From assembly GCA_964615365.1 (NCBI GenBank), contig CAZTOU010000011.1, positions 58,361 through 122,360 on the forward strand: DNA of 64,000 nucleotides, given 5' to 3'. The notes beneath the pieces were generated by a model. The model was not told the origin of the DNA and ran no database searches. It was given only the letters and a program-made list of their open reading frames with translations. How positions within the stretch are numbered: the stretch's first letter is position 1; each line of letters begins with the position of its first letter. The translations under genes were made by a program, and so were the position numbers. Origin of the DNA: CAVXZE01 sp964615365. Lineage in GTDB: Bacteria > Myxococcota_A > UBA9160 > UBA6930. Below are positions 42,346-50,131 of the stretch, piece after piece.

Positions 42346-44006
42346 CGCTTCCCCGCCACCACCACGTCCAGAAGAAAGGGGCCCTTCGCGGAGAGCGCCT
42401 CGCGAAGCGCCTCCTGCAGCTCGTCCGGCTTCGATACCAGTCGGCCCGGCACTCCCATCCCCCTCGCCATCTCGGCGAATCCGAGAACCGGAGGGGCGAG
42501 ATCCATGTGTGGGTAGGGCCGATCGGCGGAGACGTCGAAGCGCTGCCGGTAGGTGTCCAGGTTGTGCTTGAGCACCCGGTACTCGCGATTCGAGAGGATG
42601 ACGAACAGAATGTCGAGGTCGTGATGGGCCGCCGTCCAGAGCGCCTGGATGCTGTACATGGCCGAGCCGTCGCCCGAGAGCGCCACCACCGGTCGATCCG
42701 GATGGGCCACCTTGACCCCCAGGGCGCCCGCCAGGCCCTGGCCGATCCCACCGCCGCGACCCGCGTAGTAGTCGCCCGGTCGTTCGAGGCGGAAGCCCTG
42801 GGCGACGTCGAGCAGCGCGGTGACGGATTCGTCCACGACCACCACGTCTTCCGGCAGGGCACGGCCGATCTCGTGCAGGGCGCGCAGGGTCGATATCGGA
42901 TCGACCTCCCACAGCGCCTCGGTGCGCGCGGCCAGCTTCTCCCGCTCTGCCGCCTTCTGCTCTCGCAGTTGCCGATTGCGCTCGTCGCTGGCGGCTCGGA
43001 ACGCCGCGCTCGACCGGTCGGCGATCTCCGAGTTGAGAAGCGCCAGGGTGGCGCCCAGATGCCCCACCGCGCCCACGGCGAGCGGGAAGTTGTAGCCGAG
43101 CCGCTCGGCGGATTCCTCGAGCTGGGCGACGGTGGCGCCTTCGGGAATCGGGTTCACCGCATCGAACCACACCTCCTCGAAGAACGGGCCGCCGATCAGC
43201 AGCACCAGGTCGTGGGGAGCGAGGACCTGGCGAATCGTGCCGGCTTCGAAGCCCACCCAGGTGCGCAGGTTGGGGTGGTCGTTGGCAATCGAGATCTGGG
43301 AGCGAAGCCCTTCCAGGTACACCGACGCGCCGATCCGCTCGACGAGCTCGGTGAGCGCCTGGTGGGCTCCGCTGGCTGCGATGTCGTCGCCGGCGACGAT
43401 CGCCGGGTTCCGGCTGGAGAGAACCAGTCCGACGAGCCTCTCGATGGCCCCCGACGCCGGCGGGGGCTTCTGGTGCAGATCCCCGGAGATCTCTGCGGGG
43501 ACCTCGGTCTCCTCCTCCATGAGGTCGATCGGGAGTGCTACGAACACCGGGCCCGCCGGCGGCTGGTTGGCGATCTTGAAGGCGCGCCGCATCAAGGGCC
43601 CCAGCTCGTCCGCGCTCCGAGGCTCGGCGCTCCACTTCACCACCGGTGCGGCCATCGCGACCAGGTCGTGGGAGAGGAGCGGGTCCCTGAGCCGCATGCG
43701 GGTGTCCTGCTGGCCGGCGGTGACGATCACCGGAGCGCTCGCCTTCCGTGCGCCGTACATCATCCCGATGGCGTTGCCGAGACCGGGCGCGACGTGCAGG
43801 TTCGCCACCGTGGTCTTCCCGCTCGCCGTGGCGCAGAAGCTCGCGGCGCCGACGGCCACCCCTTCGTGGAGGGCGACGTAGTAGTCCATCTCGGGATGGT
43901 CGATGAGGCTCTCGAGCAGGGGGCTCTCGGTGGTGCCCGGGTTGCCGAAGATCGAGGTGACCCCATGTGCCACCAGGCTCTCCATGAAGACCTGTCGTCC
44001 GCGCAT
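42342..44006 (-). CDS. Thiamine-diphosphate enzyme of the benzoylformate decarboxylase group
   Basis: 554 residues. The three ThDP-enzyme domains are present: the Pyr domain with GNPGTTESP and Glu in ALHEG (near 49), NLHVAPGLGNAIG with the His equivalent to His70 of benzoylformate decarboxylase, a middle domain, and the PP domain with GDGSAMYS then ILSNREY. The closest remembered pattern is MdlC. Ser26 of MdlC is Thr here and His281 is not conserved, so the substrate probably differs. No mandelate genes are nearby. Start ATG 44006. It is downstream of and co-directional with the TetR gene. Confidence 0.82.
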   Translation of the reverse strand: MRGRQVFMESLVAHGVTSIFGNPGTTESPLLESLIDHPEMDYYVALHEGVAVGAASFCATASGKTTVANLHVAPGLGNAIGMMYGARKASAPVIVTAGQQDTRMRLRDPLLSHDLVAMAAPVVKWSAEPRSADELGPLMRRAFKIANQPPAGPVFVALPIDLMEEETEVPAEISGDLHQKPPPASGAIERLVGLVLSSRNPAIVAGDDIAASGAHQALTELVERIGASVYLEGLRSQISIANDHPNLRTWVGFEAGTIRQVLAPHDLVLLIGGPFFEEVWFDAVNPIPEGATVAQLEESAERLGYNFPLAVGAVGHLGATLALLNSEIADRSSAAFRAASDERNRQLREQKAAEREKLAARTEALWEVDPISTLRALHEIGRALPEDVVVVDESVTALLDVAQGFRLERPGDYYAGRGGGIGQGLAGALGVKVAHPDRPVVALSGDGSAMYSIQALWTAAHHDLDILFVILSNREYRVLKHNLDTYRQRFDVSADRPYPHMDLAPPVLGFAEMARGMGVPGRLVSKPDELQEALREALSAKGPFLLDVVVAGKR

Positions 44007-44071
44007 TCGTTTCTCTCCACTCGCCGGGCGTCATAGTGATCCTAGCCGGGATTGTCCTCGACGCTCCCGAC

Positions 44072-44728
44072 TCACACCGGAGGTGGAGCAGCGGGGGCGG
44101 AGTCGTTCCGGCGCAGGTAGCGAACCAGCATCCACACCAGCTCGTCGGCGAAGCGCTCGCGGCTCACCTGGACGCTTGGCTCGACGATGTACTTGTGGAT
44201 GAGCGTCTCGACGATCTGAACCACGAGATACGCCGCGGTCTCGTAGTCCTGGATCCGCACCTCCGGGTTCTTCCGAAGGGCGACCTCCGTGGTGTTCACC
44301 GCCGCCGCCTCGACCTCCCACAGCCTGGTCACGAGATGCGGCGGCCGCGGCGCCTCGACCAGCAGGACGTGGTGCAGACGGGGATTCTCCGCATGCAGCT
44401 CGATGATTCCGTCCACGTAGTGGCGGATCATCCCCACCAGATCGTGCGGCTCCTCTGCGAGGTGGCGTTGGATCGCCTCGAGGGCCGCGACGCCCTCGTC
44501 GAAGTGCTGCTCCAGGAGGACGGCGAGAATCGCCTCCTTGTTGGGGAAGTACTGGTAGAGCGAGCCGATCGAGACCCCGGCGCGCTCGGCGATGTGGTTG
44601 GTGGTGGTGCCGACGTAGCCTTGCTCCTGGAAGACGCGAGCAGCGGCCTCCACGATCTGTCGGACGGTGAAGCGCGACCTGCCCTGGGAGGGCTTTTTTC
44701 GCGGGCTTAGCGGCTTTCTCGCCTGCAC
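44072..44728 (-). CDS. TetR-family transcriptional regulator
   Basis: 218 residues from GTG 44728. The N-terminal helix-turn-helix (about 22-65) reads IVEAAARVFQEQGYVGTTTNHIAERAGVSIGSLYQYFPNK, with a helical ligand domain after it. The gene is divergent from a methyltransferase-like membrane gene across 86 bases that hold a palindromic operator. It could also affect the decarboxylase gene lying 65 bases downstream. Confidence 0.92.
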   Translation of the reverse strand: MQARKPLSPRKKPSQGRSRFTVRQIVEAAARVFQEQGYVGTTTNHIAERAGVSIGSLYQYFPNKEAILAVLLEQHFDEGVAALEAIQRHLAEEPHDLVGMIRHYVDGIIELHAENPRLHHVLLVEAPRPPHLVTRLWEVEAAAVNTTEVALRKNPEVRIQDYETAAYLVVQIVETLIHKYIVEPSVQVSRERFADELVWMLVRYLRRNDSAPAAPPPV

Positions 44729-44762
44729 GGCTCCAGTCCCGAAAAGCGAGTTGTAAATATGA

Positions 44763-44802
44763 ATGTGAACTCACATAATATATATAATCATTTGAATTTC
44801 AA
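44763..44802. promoter_or_regulatory. Divergent promoters with TetR operator
   Basis: A palindrome ATGTGA-AC-TCACAT spans 44763-44776. On the minus strand TTGAAA (44802-44797), a 16-base spacer and TATTAT (44780-44775) form a promoter for the TetR gene whose start falls in the palindrome. On the plus strand a consensus TATAAT (44783-44788) follows the palindrome and serves the gene at 44815. One bound repressor would cover both. Confidence 0.75.
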
Positions 44803-44814
44803 GGAGATAATCCC

Positions 44815-45450
44815 GTGAAGCTGCTTCCGTTGGCAGTCCTCGCCTACCTGTTGGTCGCCCTCGCCTGGCCGACCTGGCGCACCTGGCGGCGGGCCGGAGT
44901 GTTTCCCGTGGTCTTCCACCGCGAGGCCGAGACCGCGCAGCGGGTGCTCGGAGGCCTGCTGGGTCTGCTGCTGTTTGGTCTCGCCCTCTGGAGCTTGCTC
45001 GTTGTGTGGGTAGAGCCCGGGCGCCTTGGGATCTGGCCGCTGGGCGCGGGATGGCAGGCGATCGGCTGGCTTCTCTTCTTCGGCGGGCTCGCCGTCAGCC
45101 TGGTGTCGCAGGCACAGATGGGGGCCTCCTGGCGGGTGGGGATCGACGACCGCCCGACCTCGTTGGTGACCGGCGGGCTCTTCGCCGTCTCCAGAAACCC
45201 GATCTTCTTCGGGATGTTCCTCTCGTTCCTGGGCGTGGTGCTGATCACGCCGGCGCCGTGGACGGTGACGGGGTTCGCCGTGGCCGCGCCGCTCATCTCT
45301 CTGCAGGTCCGGCTCGAGGAGCGGAACCTGCTGCGGATCCACGGGCAGGCGTATCTCGCCTACGCGGCGCGGGTGGGACGGTTCCTGCCCTGGGTTGGCA
45401 GGCTTCGTTCCGGCGGCGGCGCCGGGCAGGCGGTCAACGGTGTGACATGA
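44815..45450 (+). CDS. Isoprenylcysteine carboxyl methyltransferase (ICMT)-like membrane protein
   Basis: 211 residues with about five hydrophobic helices. The conserved C-terminal catalytic region of the ICMT/PEMT superfamily is seen: LVTGGLFAVSRNPIFFGM, then EERNLLRIHGQAYLAYAARVGRFLP. Such bacterial enzymes bind SAM between the membrane helices and methylate small lipophilic acceptors. GTG 44815 has AAGGAGATAA upstream. It is divergent from, and probably repressed by, the TetR protein. Confidence 0.85.
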   Translation: MKLLPLAVLAYLLVALAWPTWRTWRRAGVFPVVFHREAETAQRVLGGLLGLLLFGLALWSLLVVWVEPGRLGIWPLGAGWQAIGWLLFFGGLAVSLVSQAQMGASWRVGIDDRPTSLVTGGLFAVSRNPIFFGMFLSFLGVVLITPAPWTVTGFAVAAPLISLQVRLEERNLLRIHGQAYLAYAARVGRFLPWVGRLRSGGGAGQAVNGVT

Positions 45451-45500
45451 AGCGCCCGTTCCCGAGGTGCTGGCGGATCTACGCGAGAAGGAGGTGAACC

Positions 45501-46082
45501 ATGCGATTGAGCGACCGGGAGTTCCGGGCCATGAACAACCCCGTGCGCCGATTCTTTCAGCGGCGCATCGAGTTTCCGACCTTTCGGCGGATGGGGCTCG
45601 AGGCCGGCGGAAAGGACGTCCTGGAGATCGGCTGCGGCTCGGGGTACGGCGCCGTGCTGCTCTCCCGTCAGAAGCCCAGGAGCTACGTCGGCATCGATCT
45701 GATGCCCGAGCAGATCGAGCTCGCCAGACGGGTCGAGCTCGCGGACGCAGCGTTCCAGACCATGGATGCGACCGACCTCTCCGCCTTCGAGGACGCGAGC
45801 AAGGACCTGGTGGTCATCTTCGGCATCCTCCACCACATCCCGCGCTGGGCGCAGGTCGTCCAGGAATGCCGCCGAGTCCTGCGCGCAGGAGGCGAGATCT
45901 TCGTCGAAGAGCCGAGCGAGCTCATGATCCGGCCGTGGGACCGGCTCTTCAAATGGGCGCATCCTGTCGATTCCCTGTTCCGGCTATCCGCGCTCGAGCT
46001 GGAGCTCGAGCACTCCGGCTTCGCGCTGGAGCGGCGAAGGCGGAGCCCGCTCTTCGGCTTCTATCGCGCCGTGGCCCTTTGA
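45501..46082 (+). CDS. Class I SAM-dependent methyltransferase
   Basis: 193 residues. SAM loop VLEIGCGSGYGAVLLS (about 40-55), acidic Asp in GIDLMPEQ, and the motif ILHHIPRW that marks small-molecule methyltransferases of the UbiE/type 11 group. The start ATG has a near-perfect AAGGAGGTGA seven bases upstream. The substrate is unknown. It follows the ICMT-like gene by 50 bases and may be co-transcribed with it. Confidence 0.85.
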   Translation: MRLSDREFRAMNNPVRRFFQRRIEFPTFRRMGLEAGGKDVLEIGCGSGYGAVLLSRQKPRSYVGIDLMPEQIELARRVELADAAFQTMDATDLSAFEDASKDLVVIFGILHHIPRWAQVVQECRRVLRAGGEIFVEEPSELMIRPWDRLFKWAHPVDSLFRLSALELELEHSGFALERRRRSPLFGFYRAVAL

Positions 46083-46135
46083 GATCTGGCGCGCATTCCT
46101 CACCCAGCGAGATCCTCCTTCGGAGGGCGTGAGCC

Positions 46136-47110
46136 GTGGGATCCGACTACTGGCGCGTCTACTACGACCGGGAGGTCATCGAGTACAGCGCGAGGACCCG
46201 CGAGGAGTTTCGAATCCCATCGACGGGTGTGGAGCTCCATGTCGACGTGTACCCACATCCCAGATCCGATGCACCCGTTCTCATCTTCAACCACGGCGCA
46301 GCGGGCTACTGCCGCTTGTTCGTGCAACTGGCGAAGTCGTTCCATGAGCGTGGGTACACGGTTGTCTTGCCGGACCAACGCGGTCAGGGCCTCTCCGAGG
46401 GCAGAAGAGGTGACTACACGATCGCCGAGTGCGTAGAGAACGTCGTCGACGTGGCTCACTGGGCCAAGAGACGCTTTGGTACGCCCGTCTTCATGTCCGG
46501 GGGGAGCGTGGGTGGCGCGCTTACCTACTATGCGGCATCCGCAGGAGCACCGGCCGATGCCGTCGCCTGTCTGAATCTCTTCGACTTCGGGAACGGACTC
46601 GACGGGATGGCGATTTCACGCATGGCTCCCCTCGCCAGCTCCCCTGCCATCGCCCGACTGATGAAGGCCGGGATCGTATTCTTCACGCCGTTCCACTCGC
46701 TGCGCATTCCCTTCAACTGGTTGGGGGCCTTCAACCATCTGATGGATGACCGGGATGCGGTTTTTCAGGCGCAATGGAATGCCGATCCGATTCCCCCCCG
46801 CCTCGTGAGCCTTCGCTCTCTCGCAAGCAACGTGTCTACGAGTCCCGCGGTTCCGTTCGAGAGGAACAGAGTGCCCGTCCTGGTCATCAATCAAAGCCTG
46901 GATCGGATGGTGGACGCAAACGTCACCCGCAACAACTACGAACGCCTCGGGGGACCGAAGCGCTACCTCGAAGTACCCTTCGGACACTGGTCGAGTCAGC
47001 CCGAATTCTGGGAGACGATCGTTCGAGCCGCCGACGAGTGGTTCAAAGAGCACTCTCGGATGAAGGAACGAGCGCAGGCGTTCGACCCGTCCTCGACCGA
47101 ACCGCGCTAG
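46136..47110 (+). CDS. Alpha/beta hydrolase (serine aminopeptidase S33-like)
   Basis: 324 residues. The order is oxyanion HGAAGY (near 54), PDQRGQGLSEG (about 82-92), the nucleophile elbow GGSVGG with Ser near 123, an acidic VINQSLDRMVD segment, and His in VPFGHWSSQ near 285. The pattern matches the lysophospholipase/monoglyceride lipase type. GTG 46136 follows GGAGGGCGTGAGCC. Codon choice here is more A/T-tolerant than in the men operon, which hints at a more recent arrival, by eye only. It is followed after 25 bases by a second methyltransferase gene. Confidence 0.8.
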   Translation: MGSDYWRVYYDREVIEYSARTREEFRIPSTGVELHVDVYPHPRSDAPVLIFNHGAAGYCRLFVQLAKSFHERGYTVVLPDQRGQGLSEGRRGDYTIAECVENVVDVAHWAKRRFGTPVFMSGGSVGGALTYYAASAGAPADAVACLNLFDFGNGLDGMAISRMAPLASSPAIARLMKAGIVFFTPFHSLRIPFNWLGAFNHLMDDRDAVFQAQWNADPIPPRLVSLRSLASNVSTSPAVPFERNRVPVLVINQSLDRMVDANVTRNNYERLGGPKRYLEVPFGHWSSQPEFWETIVRAADEWFKEHSRMKERAQAFDPSSTEPR

Positions 47111-47135
47111 AATGCTTCGCTCGCGGGAGGAAGCC

Positions 47136-47714
47136 ATGCAGTCCATGAATACCTTTTTCGGTGTCAAGACGGACAGGAAGATGTCGGGCACCGCCTTTCG
47201 GATCATGTCGCTCATCATGAAGACGCTCGACTCGGTCTTCGGTCACGGAGGGCGGATCGAGAGGAGGGTGGGTAGCTTCGGACTGGAGGAGGGCTTCACG
47301 GTCGTCGACTACTGCTGCGGCCCGGGCAGGTATGTTCCACCGACGTCTCGTCGGATCGGAGACTCCGGGAAGATCTTCGCCGTGGACGTTCACGAGCTGG
47401 CGCTCGAAGCCGTGAGGAAGAGGGTCGAGGGGCACCGACTCACCAATGTGGAGCCCATGCTGGCGGGCGCGTACACCTGCGAGGTCGCCGACCAATCCGC
47501 GCATGCGATCTACCTGCTCGATGCAATTCACATGATCAGGGACACCGGGCGCTTTCTCGCGGAGCTCCACAGGATCGCCAGGCCGGACGGATTCCTGATC
47601 GTCGACGACGGTCACCAGCCCCGCACGGAGACCAAGGCCCAGATCGCCGACTCGGGGCAGTGGTCCATCTCGGAGGAGTCGACGGACCATCTGAGGTGCG
47701 TCCCGATCCCGTAG
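47136..47714 (+). CDS. Class I SAM-dependent methyltransferase (type 11)
   Basis: 192 residues from ATG 47136, selected because GGGAGGAAGCC precedes it; an ATG at 47112 lacks a site. The SAM loop is VVDYCCGPGRYVPP (near 55-68) and the strand-2 Asp lies in FAVDVHELA. The C-terminus is short. YLLDAIHMIRD corresponds to the substrate-side loop. The acceptor is unknown. It lies between the hydrolase gene and an unrecognised gene. Confidence 0.78.
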   Translation: MQSMNTFFGVKTDRKMSGTAFRIMSLIMKTLDSVFGHGGRIERRVGSFGLEEGFTVVDYCCGPGRYVPPTSRRIGDSGKIFAVDVHELALEAVRKRVEGHRLTNVEPMLAGAYTCEVADQSAHAIYLLDAIHMIRDTGRFLAELHRIARPDGFLIVDDGHQPRTETKAQIADSGQWSISEESTDHLRCVPIP

Positions 47715-47761
47715 TGAAGCAGCACGACCCGTCGAAGCTGTATCCCACGAAGCCAGCCCGA

Positions 47762-47790
47762 TTGCCCGGATCACTTCGAAGACGTACAAT
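47762..47790 (+). promoter_or_regulatory. Predicted sigma-70-type promoter
   Basis: TTGCCC (47762-47767) and TACAAT (47785-47790) with a 17-base spacer, about 33 bases before the GTG at 47823. AGGAG follows at good distance from the GTG. Confidence 0.55.
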
Positions 47791-47822
47791 GGGCAAAGAA
47801 TTCAAGAACAGGAGACGTAGCA

Positions 47823-48794
47823 GTGGCGACACAATCTGCGGCGGGCACGAGGCCTTTTTGGCTGATGATCGAGGACGAACTCCTCCAACTCACCGACAAT
47901 GATCTCTCGGGGGGCAACGTCGAGCAGACGATACAGCGCACCGCGAAGGCACTGGACGACACCGGAATCAACGTGTCACGGAACGCGGGCAATCTGCTGC
48001 AGCTGAGACGGGCCGTCGATGCGCGGACCAAAGTCGGCAGACCGCTGCTGCAAGACTTCGACGGCGCCGTCTCGGCGCTCGGCCTGGAAGACGTCGCCGA
48101 CATCAACGCCGCCGCCTGGAAGATCATTCGCGAAGTTGGAGAAGCCTGGCCGAAGCTGAAGGAGTCGGAGCACAAGCCCGACATCATCAGCATCCTCGAA
48201 AAGACCAAGTTCGATCTGACCATCGCACGCGCGAAGGACCTCGGCGGTGAGCCCGGCATTCGCTTCCTCCTGGAAGAGGACATCGCACCGAGCGACGTCA
48301 TCGAGTCGATGGGAATATCGCAGGAAGAGTTCGACCGCGTGAAAGCAGCGGTCGAGGCGGAGCGCGCCGAGCGAGCCCGGGTGATCTCGCTCCTCGATGA
48401 AGTCGCCGACAAGAGCGACGAGGAGAGGGTGAAACATCTCTTCGGAAGCGATGTTGCCGAAGAGATGATTCTCGAGTTGGCGGGCGTCGAGCAGGGCGTG
48501 GTCGAGAGCGCCAGGAAGGCGATGGAGGCCGAGCTGGCCGAGAAGAAGCGCCTGGCGGAGGAGGAAGCCGCGAGGAAGAAGGCCGAGGCCGAGGGCCCCT
48601 CGATCGATGCGATTCCCGCGGATCAAATGCTGGAATACATCGAGTCGATTCGCGAGATCCTCGAGTTCTCCGACGCGGAAGCCGAGATCAGAACCATGTG
48701 CGAGCAGAGCTCGATCCCCAAGGCGCTGATCGAGATTGCCGCGACCGACGCGGGAAGGCTCGACGAGCTCGAGTCGCAGGCCGAGGGGGGCTGA
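47823..48794 (+). CDS. Charged, coiled-coil-rich protein of unknown function
   Basis: 323 residues from GTG 47823 with AGGAG eight bases upstream and its own predicted promoter. No signal peptide or membrane segment. Residues about 175-265 are strongly helical and charged, including an Ala/Glu/Lys-rich coiled coil (AELAEKKRLAEEEAARKKAEAE). The first 150 residues are mixed helical with no motif I recognise. Base composition is less GC-rich than in the neighbouring operons. The nearby methyltransferases give no functional clue. Confidence 0.6.
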   Translation: MATQSAAGTRPFWLMIEDELLQLTDNDLSGGNVEQTIQRTAKALDDTGINVSRNAGNLLQLRRAVDARTKVGRPLLQDFDGAVSALGLEDVADINAAAWKIIREVGEAWPKLKESEHKPDIISILEKTKFDLTIARAKDLGGEPGIRFLLEEDIAPSDVIESMGISQEEFDRVKAAVEAERAERARVISLLDEVADKSDEERVKHLFGSDVAEEMILELAGVEQGVVESARKAMEAELAEKKRLAEEEAARKKAEAEGPSIDAIPADQMLEYIESIREILEFSDAEAEIRTMCEQSSIPKALIEIAATDAGRLDELESQAEGG

Positions 48795-48878
48795 TCTCCG
48801 GGTAGCAGGCCTCGCCGCACGACACCGACATCGAAGTCACCGAGGAGCACCAGGGCGGATAGGCTGCGCTTCGAGTGC

Positions 48879-49961
48879 TCAGAATGTCAGCGTGTAGCTG
48901 ACCAGAGCGCCGAGGCCGTTGTTTCCGACGCCGTCCTCGCGGGCGAAGCGGTAGCCGACGTCGACGGCGAGGCCCCTCTCGAACTCGTAGCCGACCGATG
49001 CCTGGAAGAGATAGTCGCGGGAGCCGCCGTCGTGGAGATGGCGAAGGGTGGACGAGAGGGCGAGGTTCCAGCCCTTCCAGTAGACCGCTCCGCTCTGGGT
49101 GTAGTAGTGGCAATTCTGCCGCTCGCCCCCGGTGCCCCACTGATAGACGTACTCCGAGAGGATCTCGACGTCGACGTCCTCGTGGGGGGTGAAGGCGTAG
49201 GTGAGGCCGGCGACGTAGCTGTACTCGTCGCGGCCACCGCGCTCCGTCTCCTGCCGCGAGAAGCCCAGGTGGTAGTCAAGGCCGGGGAACCTCGGGAGCT
49301 CCTCGCTCTCGAGGGTGATGGCGAAGGATTCGGGCCTCCCGGTGTTGCTCGGCCCTCCGTCGGAGCGTCGGGTGCGCCCGCGGTCGTTGAGAAACGACTT
49401 GCTCAGGTAGCTCGTGTCGAGGAAGAAGACGTCGGCTGCCAGTCGATGCACGCCGAATCGATCGCTCCCCAAGCGGAAGAATCCGCCCGCCCCGATTCGC
49501 TCGGTGATCTCGTAGTCCTCCGCGAAGTCGACGCCGTAGATCCCCGGTGCCGCATCCCACGCGATGCCGAAGGGGGGATTGATCTTGCCGGCGCGCAGGC
49601 CCCAGCGCCCCGTGTCGTACTGCAGGAAGAGCTGCTCGACGAAGACACCCTGGTCGTCGACGTACCGGCTCCTGGCCGGCCCGGGATCGAAGACCGGCTC
49701 GAGCACCAGGCCGGCCTCGAGCGAGAGCTCCTCGGTGAAGCCGAACGAAAAGCTCGGCTCGATGGTGAAGTGGAGGTCATTCCGCTCGTTGTCGTCATCC
49801 TCTGAAGAGAAGGTCCAGTCGTTCTGCAGCTCGAAGAGGATCTTGCCATGAACGTTGGGGTATCGCTCTTCGTCCTCGGCGGATGCGCTGCGGGATCCGA
49901 TCAGGAGACCGCTCAGAAGCACCGAGGTCGTCAGGGCTCTCATCCATCGCTCAGCGGGCAT
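48879..49961 (-). CDS. Outer-membrane beta-barrel (porin-like) protein at the end of the feo cluster
   Basis: 360 residues. A signal peptide occupies residues about 1-29 (RALTTSVLLSGLLIGSRSASA). The rest shows alternating amphipathic strands with aromatic girdles, ending SYTLTF, the terminal Phe expected for BAM-dependent barrels. GKINPPFGIAWDAAPG is a phrase found in phosphate-selective/OprO-like porins. The ATG at 49961 has GAGGAGAGGAG directly upstream and overlaps the FeoB-associated gene by 11 bases, so it probably shares the Fur-controlled transcript. The solute is unknown. Confidence 0.8.
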   Translation of the reverse strand: MPAERWMRALTTSVLLSGLLIGSRSASAEDEERYPNVHGKILFELQNDWTFSSEDDDNERNDLHFTIEPSFSFGFTEELSLEAGLVLEPVFDPGPARSRYVDDQGVFVEQLFLQYDTGRWGLRAGKINPPFGIAWDAAPGIYGVDFAEDYEITERIGAGGFFRLGSDRFGVHRLAADVFFLDTSYLSKSFLNDRGRTRRSDGGPSNTGRPESFAITLESEELPRFPGLDYHLGFSRQETERGGRDEYSYVAGLTYAFTPHEDVDVEILSEYVYQWGTGGERQNCHYYTQSGAVYWKGWNLALSSTLRHLHDGGSRDYLFQASVGYEFERGLAVDVGYRFAREDGVGNNGLGALVSYTLTF

Positions 49962-50130
49962 CTCCTCTCCTCGGAAGCCGGGCGCGCCCGGTTCGGTTGG
50001 CGGGACAGCTCTGGCACGCGCTCGGCTCGTCGTCGGGGCTCTGGAACTGGAGAAGCACCCGGCGCGCCGCGTAGAGGCCCGCTGCCGCTGCCGCAAGGGC
50101 GACGATGGCGAGCTGCAGATCCGCACTCAT
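49951..50130 (-). CDS. Small FeoB-associated Cys-containing membrane protein
   Basis: 59 residues, in a frame often overlooked. A single transmembrane helix (about 5-22, LAIVALAAAAAGLYAA) is followed by a cytosolic stretch with ACQSCP, the CxxC hallmark of FeoB-associated Cys-rich membrane proteins, and a basic tail. The ATG (50130-50128) lies one base after the feoB stop, and its stop overlaps the porin gene. FeoC-like or Cys-rich partners are thought to assist FeoB. The call rests on position, membrane helix and CxxC. Confidence 0.7.
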   Translation of the reverse strand: MSADLQLAIVALAAAAAGLYAARRVLLQFQSPDDEPSACQSCPANRTGRARLPRRGDAR

Positions 50131-50131
50131 C

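Noticed and set aside
42342..44006. Acetolactate synthase call for the ThDP enzyme
   Set aside because: No small regulatory subunit gene, no FAD-type middle-domain motif recognised, and the sequence pattern (NLHVAPGLGNA) fits the benzoylformate decarboxylase group better.
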